Origin: Armatimonadetes bacterium Uphvl-Ar2
Lineage (GTDB): Bacteria > Armatimonadota > Fimbriimonadia > Fimbriimonadales > Fimbriimonadaceae
Direction: 5' to 3'
Assembly: GCA_002162095.1 (NCBI GenBank)
Contig: CP021424.1
Span: 2,480,001 to 2,544,000 of the forward strand
Length of the DNA stretch: 64,000 bases
Shown: positions 1 through 8,485 of the stretch, piece after piece
Position numbering within the stretch: the stretch's first letter is position 1
How the letters are laid out: the number at the start of each line of letters is the position of its first letter
The notes under the pieces: generated by a model
Seen by the model: the letters and a program-made list of their open reading frames with translations, nothing else
Databases searched by the model: none
Told to the model about the DNA's origin: nothing
Program-made: the position numbers and the translations under genes

Positions 1-1803
1 ATGGAGGCGGGTTCATCTCGCGATTTCCGCATTATCGCGCTAGTCGATCGCATTGAATTGAATCCCTTGATGGGCGTGGACCACGCTTCCAAGTTGGGTG
101 GCCTCGACAATTGGACCGGCGCAAAGCTGGTGGAAGTCGAAAAGGGCAAGCTGAAGGAACTCGCCGACTGGGGCGAGGTTGACATGGGCGACCCGGCCAC
201 GCTGAATCGCTTTATCGATGAGGGGCTCAAGATCGCTCCGGCCAAGCGAGTGAACCTACAGATGAGTGACCACGGCGGCGGCTGGATGCCGGGTTGGGTG
301 GACATGACCGAAGAAACCCACCTGACTCTGGATGAGATTCAAACCTCGCTCGAAACGGCATCCAAGAAGCACGGAAAGTTTGAACTATTAACCTTCGACG
401 CCTGCCTGATGGCGACTGTTGAAGTCGCTGCCGCTTTATCCGACAGCGTGAAGTACATGATCGCCAGCGAAGAGCTGGTGCCGGGACTGGGTTTTTACTA
501 CGGTTCGACATTGGCCGCCCTGCGTGAGAACCCGCGCATGTCAACCGAGATGTTCGCCAAGCAATTCATCCAAGGCTCGTACGATTTCTATGCCAAGAGC
601 GATGATGAGGATCTCCAAGGTATCGGCACGACCTTTACCTGCGGACTGCTTAAGCTGGACCGGGCGCGCGCCCTTCATTTGGCCACCAGCCATCTGGGGA
701 TTGGGCTCCAAGCTTCCTTTGACCTCAATGTGAATGCCCGTCAGACGATCCTACGAGCTCAACGGGACGCCTTCACGTTCGGTGAAGACTTCAGCGAAAC
801 TGCCCCGGCCCTGGTGGACCTGGCCGACATCCCGGACCGGATGGGCCAGAATGCGCCGGTGGTCACCTATGGTCTCGGGGCCAATGACGTCCGAAATCTC
901 ATGAAGCAGATCGTGCTGTTTGCCGTGAAGGGCGATGCCATTGAGCGAGCAGATGGGATTAGCGTCTTCTGGCCGCGCTATGACACTTATCTTCAAGGCT
1001 TGGAGGATTACGATTATCGCACCCTCCGAGTGAATGCCGGCGAAGTGAAATGGCCTCAGTTCATCACTCGGTTCATTGAAGAACTAGCCAAAGACACCAA
1101 ACCGCCCACGATTAAGGAAGAGGGCAAAGGGAAGAAGCGAAATCTGGCTGCTCAGGCCATGCCGAAAGTGACCTGGTCTTATGATCCCAAGGACACCGCC
1201 GAGATCTGGTCGTTTTTGGGTGTCCCGACGGATAACGAAGATGTCCTTCTGATCGGGATGCTGCCCGCTCCACTAGATGGCTCCGGCAAGCTAGAGCTCA
1301 CGTGGACGGGCACCTGGCCCGCACTGTTTGATAGTGAAGGGAGCCAGCTGGCGCCCATCCTCGGCGCGGAATACGGCGAGAAGGGGATGACCGCCTACCT
1401 ACGCGGACAGCTGGAACTGGCGGGCGGCCAGAAGAGCGAAGCAGTGCTGACCTTCTTCGGAGACTACAAGCAAGAGCCGATGGAACTCGTACGCATTGCC
1501 CTGGTCGAGGGGTCTCAACTCCGGACTATCGTGCCGGAGCCGACCATGATCTTCCGCCCGGAATATCCCGTGATTAACTTCGAAACGGGCGCAACGAGCA
1601 CCTATATCAACGAAGAGTCGGAACCCTTCCGGTTTGGCGAAAAGGGGCTGTGGCTGCAGCAAGTGGTGCTCCCCGCGCAGCCTTATCGCTGGGGGGTTTA
1701 CATCGAGGACTTCGCGGGGAACTCCGCCGGAGCGTATCGAGAGCTGACCTTCCCGGCGGGTAGCGCTCTGCAACAGGATAATAGGTTACGTGCCGTCCGC
1801 TAA
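1..1803 (+). CDS. Clostripain-family (C11) cysteine protease, N-terminus outside window
   Basis: Cysteine peptidase of family C11, probably secreted. The catalytic His lies in DHGGGW (H91) and the catalytic Cys in FDACLMA (C135), with the usual spacing of about 44 residues. The family normally has 50 or more residues before the motif that here begins at the first codon (MEAGSS), so the ATG at base 1 is probably an internal Met and the signal peptide lies to the left. About 200 residues after the protease core form a beta-rich region without a recognised domain. The last 14 bases overlap the next gene, which suggests translational coupling. The family call is firm; the substrate is unknown. 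Confidence 0.85.
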   Translation: MEAGSSRDFRIIALVDRIELNPLMGVDHASKLGGLDNWTGAKLVEVEKGKLKELADWGEVDMGDPATLNRFIDEGLKIAPAKRVNLQMSDHGGGWMPGWVDMTEETHLTLDEIQTSLETASKKHGKFELLTFDACLMATVEVAAALSDSVKYMIASEELVPGLGFYYGSTLAALRENPRMSTEMFAKQFIQGSYDFYAKSDDEDLQGIGTTFTCGLLKLDRARALHLATSHLGIGLQASFDLNVNARQTILRAQRDAFTFGEDFSETAPALVDLADIPDRMGQNAPVVTYGLGANDVRNLMKQIVLFAVKGDAIERADGISVFWPRYDTYLQGLEDYDYRTLRVNAGEVKWPQFITRFIEELAKDTKPPTIKEEGKGKKRNLAAQAMPKVTWSYDPKDTAEIWSFLGVPTDNEDVLLIGMLPAPLDGSGKLELTWTGTWPALFDSEGSQLAPILGAEYGEKGMTAYLRGQLELAGGQKSEAVLTFFGDYKQEPMELVRIALVEGSQLRTIVPEPTMIFRPEYPVINFETGATSTYINEESEPFRFGEKGLWLQQVVLPAQPYRWGVYIEDFAGNSAGAYRELTFPAGSALQQDNRLRAVR

Positions 1804-2464
1804 GTCTCGCGCGTTCACACTCATTGAGTTACTAGTGGTCATTGCGATCATCGCGATCCTTGCCGCCATCCTGTTCCCGGTGTTCAGCCGGGCGAAGGCG
1901 GCCGGGAAGGCCACGGCCTGCACCAGCAACCTCAAGAACCTGGGTCTCAGCTTCCACCTCTACAGCGCGGACTACGACGACCGGCTACCCCCAGCCGCTT
2001 ACGGCACGTCCACCAGCTTCGTGCTGTGGCACGATGTAATTGACCCCTACCTGAAGAACAAGCAGGTGTGGCACTGCCCGGGCAGTGAGGTGAGCGAGAA
2101 AGACCTGAGCGGGGCCATCACCAGCCACTTTGGCTACAACGTGCAGCCGCTCACGGGTATCGCGCTGGACTTTTCGAACCTGGATACGCAGTCTCCAGTG
2201 AGCTTCACGCAACCGGAATCCACCAGTGAAACCGTGATGCTGACTAGCGCCAAGGCGAGCGTGGAGAACAGCTTCTGCGGTGATGATGGCAAGTTCTTGC
2301 TGCTGCCCAGCCAGAACTTTGACGCCGACTGCTGGGGTCGCCCGGACCCGGCCGCCCTCGAAAAAGTGGTGATCTTCTGGATGGACGGCCACGTCAAGCG
2401 GCAGGCTCTGGGCAGCTTTTACACTGACCAAACCCCAGCGGACAAGTACTTCGATTTGGAGTAG
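1790..2464 (+). CDS. Prepilin-like protein with type II/IV pilin methylation signal (H-X9-DG/DUF1559-like)
   Basis: 224 residues from a GTG start that lies inside the end of the protease gene. Residues 9-17 read FTLIELLVV followed by a hydrophobic helix, the class III signal peptide cut by a prepilin peptidase. The residue before the cleavage site is Ala rather than the usual Gly, and Glu at mature position 5 (E13) is kept. The C-terminal part ends in FWMDGHVK, the DG motif of the H-X9-DG group common in Planctomycetota and Armatimonadota. Such proteins are exported pseudopilin-like surface proteins of unknown function. Coupling to the protease suggests joint export. Confidence 0.85.
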   Translation: MPSAKSRAFTLIELLVVIAIIAILAAILFPVFSRAKAAGKATACTSNLKNLGLSFHLYSADYDDRLPPAAYGTSTSFVLWHDVIDPYLKNKQVWHCPGSEVSEKDLSGAITSHFGYNVQPLTGIALDFSNLDTQSPVSFTQPESTSETVMLTSAKASVENSFCGDDGKFLLLPSQNFDADCWGRPDPAALEKVVIFWMDGHVKRQALGSFYTDQTPADKYFDLE

Positions 2465-2488
2465 TTGCCCGCCTGGCTTGGCCTGAGT

Positions 2489-3706
2489 TCAGTCTTTGTA
2501 CGGGTCGAACTCGTCCGAGCCCGCCATACAAACGATGAGCGGGGTGAGAGTGGTCGTCACCTGGATCGTCCCCGCGTGGTGCTGCAGCACTGTGGGCAGG
2601 TTCTTGTAGACCTCTGGTGCTTCGTCGGCCCCGGCCCCCTTCAGCACAATGCCTCGGCGCGCTAGATCTTCGCGCACGGCGGGCATGTTCACCACCCCTT
2701 CCGAAATCTGCACGGCCTGGCGGCGGCCAGCTTCATCCTTCACCCAGCGCTTCTTACCCGCCGCGGCGGTGCGCGACATTACGCGCCCGGCGCCGTGTAC
2801 GGTCGAGCACAAGGCTTGGCGCAATGCGGGTGAGTCGGTGCCCCTCAGGATCACCGAAACATCCCCCATCGATCCGCCTACGAACCCACGCTGACCGGGG
2901 AAGGCGGGCGTGGCGCCCTTGCGTACCACCCAGTACGTCTGGCCGTGGTGCTCCTCTTGCCAAGCGAAGTTGTGGTGGTTGTGCACGCTCTCCTCGATGC
3001 TGCCACCGAGAATCGTGGCCACATGCTCGCACACCCAGTCGCGCCCGGCGTAGGCGTATTCGCCCGCCAGGTGCATCGCCGCGATGTATTCCTGCCCTAC
3101 CTCGCTGTTCACCTCCAGCAGGGTCGGCGGGGAGTCCATGTTGCCGTTCGGCTTGGCCCCGCTGGCCTCGATGAAGTACGAGGCAATGCGGTGGCCCAAG
3201 CCCCGGCTGCCAAAGTGGCATCCCACCCAGACATTGCCGGTGTCTTGGTCCTCGAAAACGTCCACGTAGTGGTTGCCGGAGCCGATGGTGCCGAGCTGAC
3301 TCCGCGCGGAGGCGAAAAGGCTCTGGTTGGTCCGCAAAAAGGGCACCTTCTTCCAGGTCGGCGAATCGAAAACGGGGTGGTCAATCTTTGTCTGATTCAC
3401 TCGCCCAACGCCAAAGGAAAGAGAGGCAAAAATCTGCTCGGCTAACTCGTTCAGCCGAGGTCGAATCTCGGAGGCTTTGAGGTCGAGCCGCACAGCTTTG
3501 TTGCCACAGGCAATATCAAATCCGACACCTGCCGGAGAGATGTGCTCCGGGTAAGCCAGCACGGCCCCGATGGGCACGTTGTAGCCCTTGTGGCCGTCGG
3601 CGCACAGCACGCCGTAGGCGCATTCATCCGCCGCCACGGCCTGGCGCATCTGCTTCAGGGTGCCTTCATCATGCTCCCCTAAGATATGTAATTTGTTCCG
3701 ATCCAT
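2489..3706 (-). CDS. rtcB: RtcB family RNA ligase
   Basis: RtcB joins RNA 2',3'-cyclic phosphate or 3'-phosphate ends to 5'-OH ends using GTP and Mn2+, in RNA repair or tRNA splicing. The 405 residues contain ADGHKGYNVPIG (37-48), the metal-binding VGFDIACGNK with D64 and C67, GSGNHYVDV, and VHGAGRVMSRTAA, matching the family SHGAGR motif. The length is typical of the shorter bacterial branch. It is convergent with the prepilin-like gene (24 bases apart). No RtcA, archease or RtcR is nearby, so a housekeeping or stress repair role is inferred. Confidence 0.92.
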   Translation of the reverse strand: MDRNKLHILGEHDEGTLKQMRQAVAADECAYGVLCADGHKGYNVPIGAVLAYPEHISPAGVGFDIACGNKAVRLDLKASEIRPRLNELAEQIFASLSFGVGRVNQTKIDHPVFDSPTWKKVPFLRTNQSLFASARSQLGTIGSGNHYVDVFEDQDTGNVWVGCHFGSRGLGHRIASYFIEASGAKPNGNMDSPPTLLEVNSEVGQEYIAAMHLAGEYAYAGRDWVCEHVATILGGSIEESVHNHHNFAWQEEHHGQTYWVVRKGATPAFPGQRGFVGGSMGDVSVILRGTDSPALRQALCSTVHGAGRVMSRTAAAGKKRWVKDEAGRRQAVQISEGVVNMPAVREDLARRGIVLKGAGADEAPEVYKNLPTVLQHHAGTIQVTTTLTPLIVCMAGSDEFDPYKD

Positions 3707-3735
3707 GGGTTCTTCACCCCCATTGCCAAGGAACG

Positions 3736-5079
3736 CTAATGCTCGTCGCCGTGGAGTTGTCCTGCGGTTTCCGGCAAATACTTCAATGCAATAAGGAAGG
3801 TCATTGTGGCGATGGCTAAGGGATAGAATAGGCCGCTTAGCTTATTGCCAGTGTTGGCCACCACTGCCGAACTGATGAGCGGCACCAAACCCCCGAACAC
3901 GCCGTTGCCAATGTGATAGGGCAACGACATGCTGGTGTAGCGGATGCGGGTGGGGAAGAGTTCCACCAAGAACGCCGCCACCGGCCCGTACACCATCGTC
4001 ACAAACACGACCTGAATGAACACCAACGCGCCTAGCAGCACCCATTGGGGTTGCTCGGGGTTGGCCCCGGCGAGGGTCATAAGGTGGAAAAGCGGCAGAT
4101 AGAGCAAGATCGCCAGCCCCATGCCGGTGAGCATCACCTTCTTGCGTCCGATGCGGTCGCTGAGGCGACCGAAGACGATGAAGAGCGGGGTCGCCAACAG
4201 CAGGGCGGCCCCCACCGTCATCCACACACCGTCGCGGGGGAGCTTGAGGATCTTTTCCATGAACGACATGGCGTAGAACTGCCCCGTGTACCAAATGACG
4301 CCCTGGCCGGCGGTGGCCCCAAAGAGCGCCAGCAAAACCAGGCGGCGATTCTCGGGGTTGACGAAGCTCTCACGGAGAGGGTTCGTCGAGGTCGTCCCTT
4401 CGCTCTTCAGCTTGGCAAAGAGGGGGCTCTCGCTCATCTTGAGCCGGATGGTGATGCTGACAATCAGCAGCACCGCCGAGAGCAAGAACGGGATGCGCCA
4501 GCCGCCGCCATCGAAGGCTTCTTTGCCCATGATGCGCTCGGTGCTGAGCAGCACGAGTAGCGATACGAAGAGGCCGAGCGTAGCGGTGGTCTGGATGAAC
4601 GAGGTGTAGAACCCGCGCTGGTTGGGCGGGCTGTGCTCGGCCACGTAGGTGGCGGCCCCGCCGTATTCGCCGCCCAGCGCCAGGCCCTGCAATGCGCGCA
4701 GCAGCACCAGCAGGGTTGGGGCAATCACTCCAATCTGCGCGTACGTAGGCACCAGGCCAATGAGCACCGTACTGATACCCATCAGGCTGAGGGTGACGAG
4801 GAACGTGTGCTTGCGCCCTACGATGTCACCCAGACGCCCAAAGACGAGGGCCCCGAATGGGCGCACCAAGAACCCCACGGCAAACGTGGCGAGAGCGGAA
4901 AGGAACCCCACTACCTCGTTCCCCGGCGGGAAGAATTCGCGGCCAATGATGGTGGCCAGCGCCCCAAATAGATAAAAGTCGTACCACTCGATGAGCGTGC
5001 CGACGGAAGACGCCGTAATGACACGGCGTAAGGTGTGCGGGTCGTCAACCTGGGCGTTGGCAACGGGGGTGGCAGACAT
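3736..5079 (-). CDS. MFS transporter, metabolite:H+ symporter (MHS) family
   Basis: Inner-membrane proton symporter of 447 residues with about 12 hydrophobic helices. The N-terminus SSVGTLIEWYDFYLFG is the hallmark of the MHS group (KgtP, ProP, ShiA relatives). Both MFS loop motifs are present: GRLGDIVGRK between helices 2 and 3, and GRLSDRIGRK between helices 8 and 9. The substrate, such as an organic acid, osmolyte or shikimate-like compound, cannot be told from sequence. It precedes rtcB on the same strand by 29 bases, and a terminator separates it from the upstream gene. Confidence 0.9.
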   Translation of the reverse strand: MSATPVANAQVDDPHTLRRVITASSVGTLIEWYDFYLFGALATIIGREFFPPGNEVVGFLSALATFAVGFLVRPFGALVFGRLGDIVGRKHTFLVTLSLMGISTVLIGLVPTYAQIGVIAPTLLVLLRALQGLALGGEYGGAATYVAEHSPPNQRGFYTSFIQTTATLGLFVSLLVLLSTERIMGKEAFDGGGWRIPFLLSAVLLIVSITIRLKMSESPLFAKLKSEGTTSTNPLRESFVNPENRRLVLLALFGATAGQGVIWYTGQFYAMSFMEKILKLPRDGVWMTVGAALLLATPLFIVFGRLSDRIGRKKVMLTGMGLAILLYLPLFHLMTLAGANPEQPQWVLLGALVFIQVVFVTMVYGPVAAFLVELFPTRIRYTSMSLPYHIGNGVFGGLVPLISSAVVANTGNKLSGLFYPLAIATMTFLIALKYLPETAGQLHGDEH

Positions 5080-5082
5080 AAG

Positions 5083-5120
5083 GCAAAAGCAAGGGCCGGG
5101 GCTCCATGCTCCCGACCCTT
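5083..5120 (-). terminator. Rho-independent terminator after the PA14/DUF1080 gene
   Basis: Read on the minus strand, AAGGGTCGGG (5120-5111) pairs with CCCGGCCCTT (5100-5091) across a 10-base loop, ten pairs with one G-T wobble. It is followed by GCTTTTGCC. It sits between the large upstream gene and the transporter gene. Confidence 0.75.
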
Positions 5121-5144
5121 GTGACCTTACCGCCTACGTAGCGA

Positions 5145-8100
5145 TCAATCCAACGGCTTGATGCGGATCGAACGGTAGGCCACCACGTCGCCGTGGTCTT
5201 GGACGGCAATGTAGCCGCGTGCCCGCTTGCCGAAGTCCTTCCAATCACGGAACTTGCTTCCGGCAATGAGGTTCGCCCACTCCATGCTGCTCAGGTCGAT
5301 GCGCGCGACGAGGTGATTGTTGAGGTAGTGCTCCACAATCGGACCGCGCGCCACGATGCGGACATCGTTCCAGTCGCCCACGTTGCGCGTGATGCCCGGA
5401 GGGGCCGCGTAGAGGCCGTAGACCGAGCCCGCCGAGGTGAGCGCGTTGGTGCCGTCGTTGTGGCGGTCGTTGTCCAGGACCTGCATCTCGATGCCGGTCA
5501 TGTAGGGCACGTTGTACTCCTCGGTGCATCGGTAGAAGATGCCGCTATTGCCGCCCCGGCTGATCTTCCACTGCATGCGTAGCTCGAAGTCGCCGTATTC
5601 GTCCAGCGTGCGAAGATCGCCGCCTTCCTTGCCCGGGGTGAAGGTGAGTTCGCCATTCTGGACGGACCAACCCGCCGGGACGTGGGGTTTGCGGAACCCG
5701 ATCCACCCGGCCAGCGACTCGCCATTGAACAGGAGCTTGAACCCGCTGGCCGCTTCCTCAGCGGAGAGCGTGTTGGGCGGGGTCGGCAGCGTCGGGTTCA
5801 CCGTGCCTTGTCGGTTCGGCATCTTGTTGAGCGTGTACCAGGCTTCGGTGCTCCACAGGGCGCGGTCTTCCTTGCTCTTGAGAGCGGGGTGGATACGCAC
5901 GTAGAACACGTGATCTTCTTTGAGCCCATCAACTTCCAAGAAGATGCGGCGTCCGCCTTCCGTAACTGTCACGGACTTGGCCACCAGGCGACCTTCGTCC
6001 ACCTTCGGTCCGCCGTAAGCTTCGTTCGGCTCGTAGCGCCACTGGCTGATGTCGTAGATGTTGAGGTCCGACGCCTGCTCGATGTTGGCGGGTTCGGTGA
6101 ACTCAATCTCGATTCCATTTTGCATGGGGCGCACGGTCTTCATTTCGAACACGTGGTCGCCGTTGTATGTGATCTTTTGCAGGCCGTACCACTTCTTGCC
6201 GGTCTGCGCCCAGTTGCCGGTGGAGCCGATGCCCCCCACGAAGATGGAGCCATCGGGACCGACCATGACGCGGTTGATGCCCGCCATCATGCCTTGGGTG
6301 AAGCGGAACACGCAGCCTTGCAGCACGCCGTCCACTTCCTCCACGAAGACTCTCTTAAGGCCACCGTGGGTCACGTCACCGTGCATCATCTGGCCCGCGA
6401 AGGGGCCCTTGGTGAAGCGAGCCGGTTGGCTCGGGGAATTGCCGATCTCGTTTTGCGGGAGCCACACCACCGGGGGCGTGACGGGACCGCTGGTGAGCGA
6501 CTCGGGGCCAACCGAAGCGTTGCCGTAATAGGCGCCTTCCTCAAGTGGAATGACTTTCGAAGAGGGGAGCCAGTCGCCTTGGTTGTCCGTGATGTAGAAA
6601 CGACCACCCCAGCCGACGCCGATGCCGTTGGGCGTGCGCAGCCCGTTGGCGACCTTGCGGTACTCGCCGGTTTTGTCGTTAATGGCAACCACCCAGCCTC
6701 GATCCTCGTTTTGCGGGCGCGTACTGCGTCCGCCCGGATCGATCGCGGTGGCGAGGGCGGCGTAGAACGTGTTGCCTCGGTGCACCAGGCCAAACGCGAA
6801 CTCGTGGAAGTTCGCCGTAACGCCCCAGCCGTTGGCCAGTGCGTAGTAGCGGTCGGTAACTTCGTCCCCATCCAGGTCCACGAGCTTGGTCAGTTCTTGC
6901 TTCTGCAAGACGTAGATTTCACCATTGACGACCTTGAGGCCAAGGGGTTCGGCAAGGCCGGCGGCGATGCGCTTGACCGTTGGTTTGCGCACCGTGCCCC
7001 AGACGTTGTCCACGATGTAAACGCCTCCGACTTCATCCCACGTGCAGACGACCATGCGCCCGTCGGGGAGGAAGTCAATGCCGCCCACGCGGGGCTCAAA
7101 GCCCGGGACGTCAATGGTTTGCAGAGTCCAGGCCGGGTGCACGCCTTCCAGCGGGCTGCGGTCGCCAGGGCGGTTGCTTTGCCCGTTCAGGAGGACGCGC
7201 TTGGTGCCGGGGGCCGTCACGCGGACTTCGCCGCCCTGGGCGGTGAGAACTTCCGTCGGAACGATGCTCCATTCGGCATCGCCCGGCTCCTTCCATTCCA
7301 GGCGGAGGGCCGCGTCGGCTTGGTTCTCAAAGAACTCGATGAAGAGCGGGATTTCGCCGGGGCTGAGGTCCAGGTAGCCCGTTTTGGGTTCGCTGGCGCC
7401 ATGCAGGCCGTCGTGGTCAATCACGAGTTCATCGCCTAGGAAGAACTTGGAGCCGTCATCGCTCGCCAGCCGGAATTGGTGGCGGCCCGCCTTGCGGACA
7501 TTGAGGAAGCCGGAGAAGTGACCCAAGAAGCGTTCTTTGAGGTCGCCGAAGTCGTCGTTGCCGAGGTCGAGCTTAGGCACCACCACGCTGTAGTTGGGGG
7601 TTTGCCCGCCGACCAGACGCGGCACACGCTCCAGGTCAATGCCGACATCGTAAAGGCGCATCGCGATGCCCGGCACGCGCACCTGGCTGCTTTCTTGGGC
7701 CATGGTGGGCTCGGGCTTCAGGCTGGCCATCAGGCCCTGGCCAGTGGCGGATGCGGCGGCCGCCGGATCGACGGGGGCGCCATAGCGGGTGGAAAGCACG
7801 TTCGTCCCGTTGCGCAGTTCAACTTCCGTGGGCGTGAGCATCGGGTAGGCGCGCCGGGAATCCGGAGCCACGAACTTCGTCGCCACATCGAGGAAGAGAC
7901 GCTCGCCACGGGCCAGACCGCTCACATTGAAGCGGCGCTCGAGCCCGACTCGGCCAAGGCGCAAGGGTAGGGCCTCGGGAATCTCATTCACGGTCACAAA
8001 CTTCGAGCCCAGCGGGATTTCGTAGTTGAACTCCACCTGGCCGCCCTTCATGGTGTAGCCACGGAAGCGGGGCTTGACTTCGGTCACTTCGCCGCGCGCG

Positions 8101-8411
8101 TTGGCCACCGACCAGATCGCGCGGTCAATGGTGTCCTGTTCATAAACCTTTCCGACGGAGGTCGGTTGGGGGCCATGCTCGGCGGTGTAGACGGCACCTT
8201 GGAACTTGACCGTGCCTTCCCAAGCCTTGTAGAAGCCGCAGTTGGTGGCATCGTAGGCGATGATGAGGTGCTCCGATAACTCGACCGTCACCATGCGGGC
8301 TTGCTTATCGAGAACGCTACGGAACACCCACGGATCGCGCGGGCGGGTGGGTAGCTCGGCGGTTGCGGGGCTCACTGCCGTGAGGGTGAGCCCGAGGACC
8401 AACGAAACCAT
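5145..8411 (-). CDS. Large secreted protein: N-terminal DUF6797-like region, PA14, beta-propeller, DUF1080 (3-keto-disaccharide hydrolase-like)
   Basis: 1088 residues, secreted. Rough order: hydrophobic signal-like start (1-18), a DUF6797-like region (20-165), a PA14 carbohydrate-binding domain (295-390, with FRLASDDGSKFFLGDE), a sorbosone-dehydrogenase-like propeller (420-760, with GGIDFLPDGRMVV), and a C-terminal DUF1080 lectin-like fold (885-1088, LFNGESLAGW to NGISGIFYR-type core). DUF1080 proteins act on oxidised glycosides (3-keto-sugars) in Planctomycetota and relatives. The frame is open to 8492, but that overlaps the divergent gene. ATG at 8411 has GGAGG four bases upstream and is preferred; 8423 is an alternative. 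The signal peptide lacks a basic n-region, so export is inferred. Confidence 0.8.
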   Translation of the reverse strand: MVSLVLGLTLTAVSPATAELPTRPRDPWVFRSVLDKQARMVTVELSEHLIIAYDATNCGFYKAWEGTVKFQGAVYTAEHGPQPTSVGKVYEQDTIDRAIWSVANARGEVTEVKPRFRGYTMKGGQVEFNYEIPLGSKFVTVNEIPEALPLRLGRVGLERRFNVSGLARGERLFLDVATKFVAPDSRRAYPMLTPTEVELRNGTNVLSTRYGAPVDPAAAASATGQGLMASLKPEPTMAQESSQVRVPGIAMRLYDVGIDLERVPRLVGGQTPNYSVVVPKLDLGNDDFGDLKERFLGHFSGFLNVRKAGRHQFRLASDDGSKFFLGDELVIDHDGLHGASEPKTGYLDLSPGEIPLFIEFFENQADAALRLEWKEPGDAEWSIVPTEVLTAQGGEVRVTAPGTKRVLLNGQSNRPGDRSPLEGVHPAWTLQTIDVPGFEPRVGGIDFLPDGRMVVCTWDEVGGVYIVDNVWGTVRKPTVKRIAAGLAEPLGLKVVNGEIYVLQKQELTKLVDLDGDEVTDRYYALANGWGVTANFHEFAFGLVHRGNTFYAALATAIDPGGRSTRPQNEDRGWVVAINDKTGEYRKVANGLRTPNGIGVGWGGRFYITDNQGDWLPSSKVIPLEEGAYYGNASVGPESLTSGPVTPPVVWLPQNEIGNSPSQPARFTKGPFAGQMMHGDVTHGGLKRVFVEEVDGVLQGCVFRFTQGMMAGINRVMVGPDGSIFVGGIGSTGNWAQTGKKWYGLQKITYNGDHVFEMKTVRPMQNGIEIEFTEPANIEQASDLNIYDISQWRYEPNEAYGGPKVDEGRLVAKSVTVTEGGRRIFLEVDGLKEDHVFYVRIHPALKSKEDRALWSTEAWYTLNKMPNRQGTVNPTLPTPPNTLSAEEAASGFKLLFNGESLAGWIGFRKPHVPAGWSVQNGELTFTPGKEGGDLRTLDEYGDFELRMQWKISRGGNSGIFYRCTEEYNVPYMTGIEMQVLDNDRHNDGTNALTSAGSVYGLYAAPPGITRNVGDWNDVRIVARGPIVEHYLNNHLVARIDLSSMEWANLIAGSKFRDWKDFGKRARGYIAVQDHGDVVAYRSIRIKPLD

Positions 8412-8485
8412 GACGCCTCCCATTATCTCACCAAGTTGAACGCAATGGGCGAAGGTTTGGCCAAATTCTGAGTAGGATGCACCGT

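Noticed and set aside
5682-7439. 585-codon open frame on the plus strand
   Set aside because: Antisense to the PA14/propeller/DUF1080 gene; no recognisable domain.
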